Origin: JBFXAM01 sp050184295
GTDB taxonomy: Bacteria > Planctomycetota > Phycisphaerae > UBA1845 > Fen-1342
Assembly: GCA_050184295.1 (NCBI GenBank)
Contig: JBFXAM010000077.1
Location: 1 to 20,795 of the forward strand
Reading direction: 5' to 3'
DNA length: 20,795 nucleotides
In this document: piece by piece, positions 1-10,679 of the stretch
How the letters are laid out: every line of letters starts with the position of its first letter
Position numbering within the stretch: position 1 is the stretch's first letter
Program-made: the position numbers and the translations under genes
The notes under the pieces: generated by a model
Told to the model about the DNA's origin: nothing
The model's input: the letters and a program-made list of their open reading frames with translations, nothing else
Databases searched by the model: none

Positions 1-1242
1 TTCGTCATAGACCTTCCACGCAATTCCAGGCGAATACAACGCGAGCGAATCGACCAGCCCCACCACGACGATGCCGGCGTCGACGACCGCGAGGCGCGTC
101 TCCATCCGCCCGAAGTCCAGCCGCGGCGAAAACACGACCCGCACCCGCCCACGGCCCTCGACCACGCGCACGAGATCGGTCCGCCCGGCGCGCTGATACG
201 CCCGCCCGCCGCCGCAGTCGAGATAGTCGATGACGCGCAGCGTGGGCCACGCGGTTTCAAGCACGAATGACTGTGGCAGATAGCACTGCGTCGCGCGCTC
301 CGTCGCGGGCGTCGGACTGATCTCGAAGTACCCCGCCGTCGGCCCGCCGAGCAGCGCCGCGAAGCTGGCGGCGGCGTCGATTCGCGGCAAACACATCCAC
401 ACCACCCGTGCCCGCGGGTTCACCAGCGCGACGGTGCGCTGATCGCTGAGCAGCGCGTGATGGTGAATCGGCGTGGCGGCGGCGCCGCTCGCCCACGCCG
501 TCCGCAGTTCCGCAAGGGTTGCGAGCACGCGCGCGACTTCGATCGCGTCAGCGACCCGCCCGCGAGCCGCGGTCGCGCCTTCGCCGACCTTGACCGCGAG
601 GTCGGGCCCCGAGAGCGTCGCAAACGCGTCCTCGTCCGTGGCGTCGTCGCCGAGGAAAATCGTCGCGGTCGCGCCGATCCGCTGGCGGAGGCGCTGTAGC
701 GCGACCCCCTTGTTGGTTGCGACGACGCTGAGCTCAACGACTTTCTTGCCGTGTCGAACGTGCACGCCGGGCCAGGTCGCGGGCCCCTTCAGCAGCGCGT
801 CGACGACGGCGGCCGCGTCGGAATCGCTCGCATTGCGATAGTGAATCGCAAGCGACGCCGGCTTTTCCTCGGCCCGCACGCCCGCCCGTCCGCCGATCGC
901 CTCGCGCGCCGCATCGAAAACGCGATCCAGCGTGGCGCGCGATTCCGGCGACAGGCTGCGCGCGAAGCCGATCTCGAATTCGCTGCCGTGACTGCCGACG
1001 AGATGCAGGTCGGTTGCGGCCGGTACCCGCGCCGCGAGGTCCGCGAGCGCCCGCCCGGAGACGATCGCGACGTGGGTCTGGGGAAGGTCGGCCAGCGCGC
1101 GGAGCGCGACAAGCGCCTCGCGATTCGCTTCGGCGACCGATGGGTCGGACACCAGCGGCGCGATCGTGCCGTCGAAGTCCGTCGCGACGAGCAGGATCGG
1201 CGCGTGCGCGAGCGCTTCCAGTTCGGCCGCGGAGATCGTCAT
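1..1242 (-). CDS. Trehalose-phosphatase / glycoside hydrolase family 15 fusion (3' end outside window)
   Basis: The N-terminal ~240 residues read as a HAD-type trehalose-6-phosphate phosphatase (OtsB). The nucleophile motif DFDGTIAPL is near residue 22, followed by VAIVSGR, LVGSHGSEFE and the late HAD motif FLGDDATDEDAF. After a short linker a second domain begins with HHHALLSDQRTVALVNP and VVWMCLPRIDAAASFAALLG, the usual start of GH15 glucoamylase/trehalase-like enzymes. The frame stays open to base 1, so most of the GH15 catalytic domain is missing. Family knowledge: OtsB removes phosphate from trehalose-6-P, and GH15 enzymes hydrolyse alpha-glucosides including trehalose. The fusion could make and then turn over trehalose, or the GH15 half could act on another glucan; which one cannot be told here. 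The start is taken at 1242; an in-frame ATG at 1254 sits directly against a GAGG and is a less good alternative. A trehalose-6-P synthase would be expected nearby outside the window. Confidence 0.88.
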   Translation of the reverse strand, partial: MTISAAELEALAHAPILLVATDFDGTIAPLVSDPSVAEANREALVALRALADLPQTHVAIVSGRALADLAARVPAATDLHLVGSHGSEFEIGFARSLSPESRATLDRVFDAAREAIGGRAGVRAEEKPASLAIHYRNASDSDAAAVVDALLKGPATWPGVHVRHGKKVVELSVVATNKGVALQRLRQRIGATATIFLGDDATDEDAFATLSGPDLAVKVGEGATAARGRVADAIEVARVLATLAELRTAWASGAAATPIHHHALLSDQRTVALVNPRARVVWMCLPRIDAAASFAALLGGPTAGYFEISPTPATERATQCYLPQSFVLETAWPTLRVIDYLDCGGGRAYQRAGRTDLVRVVEGRGRVRVVFSPRLDFGRMETRLAVVDAGIVVVGLVDSLALYSPGIAWKVYDE

Positions 1243-1310
1243 GCGCGCTCGCATCCTCGCGCGGTCGCGCCCGCGATGCGAAGCCGCCGACGGGGGCGCG
1301 GATCAATCCA

Positions 1311-1342
1311 GGCGCGCGACCGGCGAACGCCGCCGGCGCGCC
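1311..1342 (-). terminator. GC-rich hairpin downstream of the Kelch/TSP3 gene, candidate terminator
   Basis: An outer 6-bp stem (1311-1316 GGCGCG with 1337-1342 CGCGCC) encloses an inner CGGC/GCCG stem with a GAAC loop. It begins about 25 nt past the stop codon of the Kelch/TSP3 gene, before the next co-directional gene. There is no U-tract, so intrinsic termination is only a possibility. Confidence 0.35.
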
Positions 1343-1366
1343 GGGACACGAGGATCGTAGCGCGCC

Positions 1367-4603
<3,237 letters not shown>

Positions 4604-4870
4604 CCCATCTCCCGGGAAAGCACCGAGCGACATCGCCGCGCGTCGCCGGCCGCGAACGAGCGGCCGCGCGCCCCCACACCTACGAGCGCTCCGACGGGCT
4701 GGCGCGCAAACGCCGCTCTGACAGCGGGTTGCGGGCGAAACCCGCGCCGGGCCCGGCGCGCGCCGCGACGCGGTTGCGTCGGCCGATTGTAGTCCGCGCC
4801 GCGCGGCCCGAACAAGTCGCACGTTGGGTCACGTTCCCCCGATCTCGCCGCCGCCCGCCGACCGCCGCCA
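4604..4870. other. Intergenic region between glycosyltransferase-like gene and Kelch/TSP3 gene
   Basis: These 267 bases separate two minus-strand genes. The only signals I can support are the candidate promoter at 4786-4815 and the Shine-Dalgarno GGGAG just upstream of 4603. I see no small gene and no clear terminator for the upstream cluster. Confidence 0.6.
4786..4815 (-). promoter_or_regulatory. Candidate sigma70-type promoter for the Kelch/TSP3 gene
   Basis: On the minus strand, TTGTTC (4815-4810) and TACAAT (4791-4786) are separated by 18 nt. The -10 box differs from TATAAT at one base; the -35 keeps TTG. The predicted transcript start is near 4780, leaving a ~175-nt leader before the ATG at 4603. 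The A/T-rich hexamers stand out in very GC-rich sequence. Confidence 0.45.
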
Positions 4871-7800
4871 TTATCGGGGCGGCGGATGATCTTGGTCGAC
4901 AATCGTCTCCGGCAGGTCCTCGTTCGCAAAGCCCCAACTGTCGCGATTGAATATGATCGGGCATTGCAGCCAGCGCATCTGCACACCCCAGGTCCAGACG
5001 TCCTCGTTCTCCAGAAATGGAATCCCCTTCTCGGCGATCCGCTGGAACAGCCTGGTCTGCCCCGCCGGCGTCCAGCCCGATCCGACCGAGTGTTCGACGT
5101 GATAAATCCGCATCGGCTCGGCGAGGATTTCCTCACGATAGCCGCCGTAGTGCGCCGCGTAGCAAAACACCGAGTCGAGATGAAACGAGAAAATCTCGAA
5201 CTCCGGATAGCCGCGCAAATCGAACCAGTCCTCGCGCGCCAGCAGGGTGAAATCGCCGCAGGCGTTCGTATGAAGCCGCTCGGGCGCCGTGATCTCCAGC
5301 TTGCCAGGCGAGCGAATCACCGGCTCCGGCGCGACGACCGGGACCGCGAGCACATCGCGGCGCGGCGGACCCGGGGCGCGCCGCGTGCAGGTCGCGTTGC
5401 GTACGCAGAGCACGCGCGTTCCGGCGTCGAGGCCCGCTTCCACGAACAGTCGCACCGCCGCGTGGCGGATCGAGCAGAACGGCGGCGTGAGCTCGACACG
5501 CTGGCGCCCCGCGAGCACGAAGGTCGCGATGCGCCGGCCGAGGTAGTCGCGCGCGTCGACCTGCAACGGGCGACCCGCAAACTCCGGCGCCGGCTCGACC
5601 TCCAGACTCAGGACGCGCTCGCACTCGTCCGGACTCGCGATGAAGATGTCGGCCCGCGCGCCGGCCCAGCGAAGCTCGTTGCCATCCACGAATTCCGGCG
5701 CAGACCACCCGTGTCCGAAGCACAGCACGGCGTCCGAGCCCAGCGCCGGCATCGCACCCGGCGTTCGCGCGTTGGACAGCGCGGGCGTGGTCGGCGACAG
5801 GGCCGGGAGCAGCGTTTCCGCGGCGCGCTCGTCGACCCGCTCTTCACACCCGCAATCGACGAGATGAAAACAGGCGGTGGCGCCGGCGTCTGGTCTTCGT
5901 CCCCAGCGGAGGTACTTGGAGAGCGCGAATCCGGAACCCGCCGGCCCGCCGACCACGCCGCGCGTGCGCGCCCGCAGGCGCAGGCGTTGTCGCGGCGTGC
6001 TGCCCAGCGGAACGATGAGCGTCTGTCGGGCGGCGAGCGCCGCGCGGCTCAGCACCCGATCGCGTTCGTCCCAGATCTCGACCTCCACCGCGCCGGGCGC
6101 ACCCGCTTGGAACGACGGTTCCAGCTCCAACCGCAACGATTGCGGCTTCAACGCCGACAGGCGCACTTCGAGTTCCGCCTCGAGCGTCGCGGCCCGGCGC
6201 AGCGGCGTGGTGTCGCTCGGCGGCGGGAGCCACCCGCGACCGAAGACGATGTCGCCCGCGTCGCGGGCCGCACGGTCGGACGAACGCAACGCGTGCCGCT
6301 TCAGACCGTCGGCGCTGAGGTCGGCTTTGCCCGACGCGTGCGCCGCAGGTGAGGTCCACGCGATCTCATCGACGCGCAACACCGCGGCGCTGTTCCCGGC
6401 GTCCGGCGGCGGCTCCACGAACAACCGCCACCCGTGCGTGCGATGGGGGCGGGTTGCGACGCGAACGGCAACCCACTGGGGGCCGTCGACGCGGACGCGG
6501 TCGGTGACACGATCGGCATCGTCGTGGAGCACGAGGTCGACCGACGTGCGTCCGTGCATGACCGGTGAAACGCGCAGATGCAGTTCCGGGCGCGGGTCGT
6601 CGAGCGTGCGAGCAAAGAGCTCGGCGCCGTCGCTCATCCGTGCCCGGGTGCGACCATCCGGCGCGGGCTCGAGCTCCCAGCCCGACCCCAGCCCGATGCC
6701 GCTGTCCGGCGCGCTGATCTGCGGGCCCAAATCGATGGCATGGCAGCGCGCGGTCTCGCCGGCCCGGGGCGCAGCGGCGCTGGACTCGCGCAGCCAACGA
6801 AGCGCGAACGCGCGGAAGTTCAGCGCGCGGGGGTCGCCGGGCGTGGGCACGTCGCCGCCGCCGACGCGCAGCCGCAGCGTCGTCAATTCTCCGGCCGGGA
6901 GCGCGAGCGGGATCTGCACGCGTTGCCGGCCGCGCAGCGCCGCTGCGGCGACGACGCGCTCGCGCTCATCGACGACTTCCAGCTCGAACGGTCGATACGC
7001 GACTCCGCTGCCGCCCTCGAATTCCAGCTCCAGTATTGCGGGCGCCGGATCGAGCGTTCGCACGTAGAGGAGGGCGTCGTTACCCACCCAGCGGAAGCGC
7101 TCGCCGTCCGCCGTCTCGAGCGCGTCCCAGCCCGGCCCGAATGCGACGCCGGCGTCGGGCGCCACGATGTCGTGCTGCGCGCCGGGGACCACCCAGTTGA
7201 CGCTCGCGACGCCCGCAGCGCTGGTTTCGAGCGGCGCCCGCGCCCACTCGATCGATAGCACGCGGTAGTTCAGGATGCGCGTGTCGTGCGGCGTGGGATG
7301 GTCGCCGCCGGCGACGTGGAGCCGATACTCCGTCTCCGCGTCGATGGGCTGGGGGAGCGTGATCAGTACGGTTTGCCGATCGCGCACGAGCCCGCGCGCG
7401 ACGATCGTGTCGCGGGCGTCGCGAACCTGGAGCTCGAACGGGCGGCCTTGCACGCAAGGGCCGGCCTCCAACTCCACCTGCAACGCACCGCAGCCGGCGG
7501 GCGGCGGCGGCACGATCAATTGCGCGTCGTTGGATACCCAGCGGAAGAGCTCGCCGTCCCAGATTTCGGGGCTGTGGAAGTGATCGCCGAAGCGGAAGCC
7601 CGATTCCGGCGGCGCGACGTCGAGGTGCAGGTCGGTGCGGACGAAATTCTGCCGCGGATCGGCCGGCGGCGCGTGCGGCGGCTGTTCCGCCCAGCGCATC
7701 CGGAACACGCGAAAGTCGAGCGCCCGCCCGTCGGAGGCGACCGGGGTCCAGCGGTGCCGGAGCAACACGCGAAACGTCCGCGCGCGGTCGGCGTCGGTCG

Positions 7801-8653
7801 GCAGCGCGACGCGAACCAACTGGCGCCCCGCCGCCACGCCGACCGCGATCGGGCGCTCCTGCTCATCGACGATCGTCAGCTCGAAGGGCTTGTACGCGAC
7901 GTTCGGTCCGGGCTCCAGCTCGATGCTCAGCGCCGCGCCCGGTCCCGGGCGCGGCTCCACGCGGAACGACGCCCCGTCACGCACCCAGCGGCACAGCTCG
8001 CCGCCGCCGTCGCGCTCGCAGCCATACCAGCCTTCGCCGGGGACGATGCCGTCGGCGGCGTCCGCGACATCGTGCGCGCCGAAGGTGCGGCGGCCGTCGG
8101 GGGTCACGTCGAAGGTGCCGTCGGCGCTGTTGGCGCGGATCAGGTGCGTTTCGCAGTAGCGCAGCTGCTCCTCGACCGGTGCGTCGACGGGCACGTGCGT
8201 GTCCACGTCGTGGCGGTCGATGCGATACATGCGGCCGGGGCGGAGTTTGCCGGCGGCGATGTGCTGCATGAGCGCGTCGTTGAAGATGATGTCGATGTTG
8301 GTCGCCAGCACGAAGCGGCCGCGCGCCCGGCGGATGCCGACGTTCTTGGCGATCATCTGAAAGAGCGGCAGCGCCGCACCGTGCCGCACACGCAGATGAC
8401 GCTCCGGTGGCACCTCGATGATGCGCACGCGACACGGCGACGGGTCGCGCGGCCAGCGCAGCGCGTCGATGAACCGCGGGCGGTCCGGCGGCGGGTTCCA
8501 CTCCACCAGAATCAACTCGCACGACAGGCTGTGCCGCCTGCACTGCGCGATCGGCGCGTCGGTGAAGATCTGCATGCGGCGGAGCAGGCTCGCGCCATGG
8601 TCGTCGTTGCGCGACGTCGCGACCACGGAAAGCAGCGGGCGGTCCGCTTCCAT
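4871..8653 (-). CDS. Glycosyltransferase-like protein with six inserted beta-rich repeats
   Basis: This is a 1260-residue protein. Residues 1-180 look like a GT-A/family-2-type nucleotide-sugar domain: LLSVVATSRNDD, CELILVEWNPP, KNVGIRRARGRFVLATNIDI (a DxD-like NID at 119-121) and MYRIDRHDVD. Residues ~195-1085 are six repeats of ~120 residues, each starting G.GW...DGE..RW. and continuing with LELE.GP, RPFEL.V.D, GRQ.V.I.LP, and closing in RALNFRVF..RW; copies 4 and 5 are degenerate. Residues ~1125-1235 return to a transferase-like region: LHTNACGDFTLLAREDWFDL, RGYPEFEIFSFHLDSVFCYA and MRIYHVEHSVGSGWTP. The catalytic fold therefore appears interrupted by the repeats. It has no signal peptide or membrane segment. 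The gene is the last of the cluster and starts 4 nt after the methyltransferase stop, suggesting translational coupling. Sugar donor and acceptor are unknown. Confidence 0.8.
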   Translation of the reverse strand: MEADRPLLSVVATSRNDDHGASLLRRMQIFTDAPIAQCRRHSLSCELILVEWNPPPDRPRFIDALRWPRDPSPCRVRIIEVPPERHLRVRHGAALPLFQMIAKNVGIRRARGRFVLATNIDIIFNDALMQHIAAGKLRPGRMYRIDRHDVDTHVPVDAPVEEQLRYCETHLIRANSADGTFDVTPDGRRTFGAHDVADAADGIVPGEGWYGCERDGGGELCRWVRDGASFRVEPRPGPGAALSIELEPGPNVAYKPFELTIVDEQERPIAVGVAAGRQLVRVALPTDADRARTFRVLLRHRWTPVASDGRALDFRVFRMRWAEQPPHAPPADPRQNFVRTDLHLDVAPPESGFRFGDHFHSPEIWDGELFRWVSNDAQLIVPPPPAGCGALQVELEAGPCVQGRPFELQVRDARDTIVARGLVRDRQTVLITLPQPIDAETEYRLHVAGGDHPTPHDTRILNYRVLSIEWARAPLETSAAGVASVNWVVPGAQHDIVAPDAGVAFGPGWDALETADGERFRWVGNDALLYVRTLDPAPAILELEFEGGSGVAYRPFELEVVDERERVVAAAALRGRQRVQIPLALPAGELTTLRLRVGGGDVPTPGDPRALNFRAFALRWLRESSAAAPRAGETARCHAIDLGPQISAPDSGIGLGSGWELEPAPDGRTRARMSDGAELFARTLDDPRPELHLRVSPVMHGRTSVDLVLHDDADRVTDRVRVDGPQWVAVRVATRPHRTHGWRLFVEPPPDAGNSAAVLRVDEIAWTSPAAHASGKADLSADGLKRHALRSSDRAARDAGDIVFGRGWLPPPSDTTPLRRAATLEAELEVRLSALKPQSLRLELEPSFQAGAPGAVEVEIWDERDRVLSRAALAARQTLIVPLGSTPRQRLRLRARTRGVVGGPAGSGFALSKYLRWGRRPDAGATACFHLVDCGCEERVDERAAETLLPALSPTTPALSNARTPGAMPALGSDAVLCFGHGWSAPEFVDGNELRWAGARADIFIASPDECERVLSLEVEPAPEFAGRPLQVDARDYLGRRIATFVLAGRQRVELTPPFCSIRHAAVRLFVEAGLDAGTRVLCVRNATCTRRAPGPPRRDVLAVPVVAPEPVIRSPGKLEITAPERLHTNACGDFTLLAREDWFDLRGYPEFEIFSFHLDSVFCYAAHYGGYREEILAEPMRIYHVEHSVGSGWTPAGQTRLFQRIAEKGIPFLENEDVWTWGVQMRWLQCPIIFNRDSWGFANEDLPETIVDQDHPPPR
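5399..8071 (-). repeat. Six tandem ~120-residue repeats coded inside the glycosyltransferase-like gene
   Basis: The repeat units lie at about residues 195-321, 350-470, 500-620, 650-767, 800-917 and 970-1085. Units 1, 2, 3 and 6 share the GEL/GER..RWV signature, the PFEL.V.D strand and the GRQ.V motif. Units 4 and 5 have lost most of the N-terminal signature. The pattern suggests carbohydrate-binding or jelly-roll-like beta-sandwich modules; the fold is inferred. Confidence 0.75.
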
Positions 8654-8657
8654 GAGA

Positions 8658-9515
8658 CTACCGCCGCACCGGCCGCGCCGTCATGCACAGGTGCCAGCCC
8701 CACGCGCGCTCGAACAAGCGGAAGAGCGGCTGGGGCATCCAACGCCAGTACCACGCTTTCACGTAGCGGTACTCTTTGTACTCGGGAATGCTGTAGGGAA
8801 AGATGTGATCGACCCACACCTCGTGCGGCTCGAACCCGTGCTGCCGCAGCCAGGCGCGCCCGCTCGTGCGGGAATACGAGTAGGTCACGGGGCACCCGGT
8901 CTGCGCTTCGGAGTACTTCGCGGTCAGCTCCTTCTCGCGCCAGAACTGCCCTTTGCCGTAGGTCATGACGATCCACAGCACCTTCCACGACCAGCGGTTG
9001 TAGACCATCACCTTCAGCTCGGTCTGCGCCGTGCAGAACTTCTGCAATTCGTCGAGCACCGCGCCGGGATGCGGAGTGTGGTGAATGACGCCGAAGGAGT
9101 AGATCAGGTCGTACGGCTCGACCGGGACGGCCTTCGAGAGCTCCTCGGCGTTGGTGCGGAAAAAGCGCACGCGGTCGTGCACGCCGTAGACTTCCGCGCG
9201 CTGCTGTGCGACCTTGAGCGATTCGTCGGAGAGATCGACCGCGGTGACGGTGGCCCCGGCGCGGGCGAAGTTGATGGTGTCGGTGCCGATGCCGCAGCCG
9301 ATTTCGAGCACTTTCTTGCCCGCCCAGCGGTTGAACTCGGCCAAGCGCGGGATGTGGGGCTCGACGAAGTACTTGCGTTTTTCCACCTCATCGAAGTACT
9401 CGCGCGTGCCGACCGGCTTGGCGGAGTGGCGGATGTTGCAGGGGCGCGAGTTCCAATACGCCCGGACGTTGTCGATCGGGACTTCGGCGAACGTCGTGTC
9501 GGTGACCTGGCTCAT
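8658..9515 (-). CDS. Class I SAM-dependent methyltransferase
   Basis: This is a 285-residue protein with the class I methyltransferase core. Motif I is VLEIGCGIGTDTINFARAGA (69-88), with the acidic motif II in VTAVDLSDESL, the motif around VRFFRTNAEEL, and YDLIYSFGVIHHTPHPGAVL as motif IV. It resembles UbiE/Methyltransf_11-type enzymes; the substrate cannot be read from sequence. A strong AGGAG lies 6 nt before the ATG. It sits between an FkbM-type methyltransferase and the repeat-bearing glycosyltransferase-like gene, which points to methylation of a glycan, lipid-linked sugar or related metabolite. The C-terminal ~60 residues are rich in Trp/Tyr/Arg (YVKAWYWRWMP) and could contact a lipid or membrane. 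Confidence 0.85.
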   Translation of the reverse strand: MSQVTDTTFAEVPIDNVRAYWNSRPCNIRHSAKPVGTREYFDEVEKRKYFVEPHIPRLAEFNRWAGKKVLEIGCGIGTDTINFARAGATVTAVDLSDESLKVAQQRAEVYGVHDRVRFFRTNAEELSKAVPVEPYDLIYSFGVIHHTPHPGAVLDELQKFCTAQTELKVMVYNRWSWKVLWIVMTYGKGQFWREKELTAKYSEAQTGCPVTYSYSRTSGRAWLRQHGFEPHEVWVDHIFPYSIPEYKEYRYVKAWYWRWMPQPLFRLFERAWGWHLCMTARPVRR

Positions 9516-9605
9516 GGGCGCTCCTGCCGGCGGTTGCGCGGGGCGAAAGTCCGCCGCGACGCCGGGAATTCTAGCGGGAAACGAGGTGTCCGGACATTGC
9601 GCCGC

Positions 9606-10559
9606 TCATGCTTCGCCGGCCGCGACCGGCCGCTCGCGCGGGCTTGCCACGACGTTGTCGCTCCACGGCCCGCGCGGCGCGCGGCGCGGGCGCCCGGTCG
9701 CGTCGTCGAACGTGTAGACGTCGTAAGCGTGCGCCGCCAGGAACCGCACGACGCTCGCGCTGCCGCTCGACTGGCGCCGCAGCGCGGCGTCCGACAGCTC
9801 CAGCAACAGCGTCGGGCGCAGCGTGCGAAGCACGCCCTCGGCACCCCGCAGGATGCGCTCCTCGGCGCCCTCGGCGTCGAGCTTCAGCACGTCGATGCGC
9901 GCCACGCGTTGCTCCGCCGCGAACGCGTCGAGCGTCATCACGCGGACGCGTTCGGTGCGCTCCGGTGCGACATCGGCGTACGCGAACGCGCCGAGCGTGT
10001 TCTGGCCGGCGTGCGTCTCCTCGGCGATCGTCAGCGACGCCGAGCCCGTCGCGTCGCCGAGCGCGAGGCCGCGCGCTTCGACGCGCGCGGCCGCCGGGTT
10101 CAGGCGCAGGTTCGCGCGCAGCCGGCTGAGCTCGCGCCGGCTGGGCTCGAACGCGAAGACGCGGCCCTTCGCGCCGACCCAGGCGGCGGCGGGCAGGGCA
10201 TAGACGCCATCGTTGGCGCCGACGTCGACGAAGCTCATGCCGGGCCGCAGCACGCGTGCGAGAAACGCGAACTCGTTGGGTTCATAACAGCCGCCGACGA
10301 ACAACGCCTGGCTGAGATCGTTGCCCAGGTGCAGGCGCAGCCGCGTCGCTCCGTGCCACGGCACAACGACCGGAAGCGCGAGGCCGTGCGTGCGGCAGTG
10401 TTCCCAGATCAATCGGCGCAGACGAAACGCGGTCGCCGGGTTCTCCCAGTCCGACGAAAACCGCCAACCCGGACAGGGCCCCAGCGGGCGAAGCCACGCG
10501 CAGCGCTCGGCGAGCGCGCGCAGCTCGCGCGGCGTGAATTCACCGAGCTCGTCCGGCAT
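9606..10559 (-). CDS. FkbM family methyltransferase
   Basis: This is a 317-residue protein with the FkbM layout: motif I FVDVGANDGVYALPAAAWVG (110-129), FAFEPSRRELSRLRANLRLN (136-155), LALGDATGSASLTI, a conserved TLDAFA segment and IDVLKLDAEGAEERILRGAE (222-241). Family members O-methylate sugars, polyketides and other small molecules, so a sugar hydroxyl of the glycan made by this cluster is a reasonable guess. The start is set at ATG 10559; an in-frame GTG at 10580 would add seven residues (MAPGTSP) and cannot be excluded, since neither has a strong Shine-Dalgarno. It is separated from the upstream epimerase by 120 nt that hold two adjacent hairpins. Confidence 0.85.
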   Translation of the reverse strand: MPDELGEFTPRELRALAERCAWLRPLGPCPGWRFSSDWENPATAFRLRRLIWEHCRTHGLALPVVVPWHGATRLRLHLGNDLSQALFVGGCYEPNEFAFLARVLRPGMSFVDVGANDGVYALPAAAWVGAKGRVFAFEPSRRELSRLRANLRLNPAAARVEARGLALGDATGSASLTIAEETHAGQNTLGAFAYADVAPERTERVRVMTLDAFAAEQRVARIDVLKLDAEGAEERILRGAEGVLRTLRPTLLLELSDAALRRQSSGSASVVRFLAAHAYDVYTFDDATGRPRRAPRGPWSDNVVASPRERPVAAGEA

Positions 10560-10593
10560 GGGTGAGGTTCCCGGCGCCACGCGTGCGCATCGT

Positions 10594-10636
10594 GTCTGCG
10601 TGGTGCAGATCTCCGGTTTGCGTTGGCAAAGCGGAG
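10594..10636 (-). promoter_or_regulatory. Two adjacent hairpins between the epimerase and fkbM-type genes
   Basis: Hairpin A (10611-10636) has an 11-bp stem with one G-G mismatch and a GTTG loop. Hairpin B (10594-10610) pairs TCTGC with GCAGA over a 5-6 nt loop. In the direction of transcription A comes first, about 45 nt after the epimerase stop. Neither has a U-tract. They could be a partial terminator, an mRNA-processing or stability element, or a leader structure for the downstream genes. Confidence 0.45.
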
Positions 10637-10679
10637 CCTTGCATTACGAAACCCAGTGGCGAACCGATGTCTGCCGACA

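Noticed and set aside
4886..8968. Long plus-strand open frames opposite the glycosyltransferase-like gene
   Set aside because: Arg/Ala-rich translations with no recognisable motif, no ribosome binding sites, and exact mirror of a repeat-bearing real gene.
9587..9596. 10-bp palindrome TGTCCGGACA between the two methyltransferase genes
   Set aside because: Too short to separate from chance in GC-rich DNA, and not placed near a promoter or ribosome binding site.
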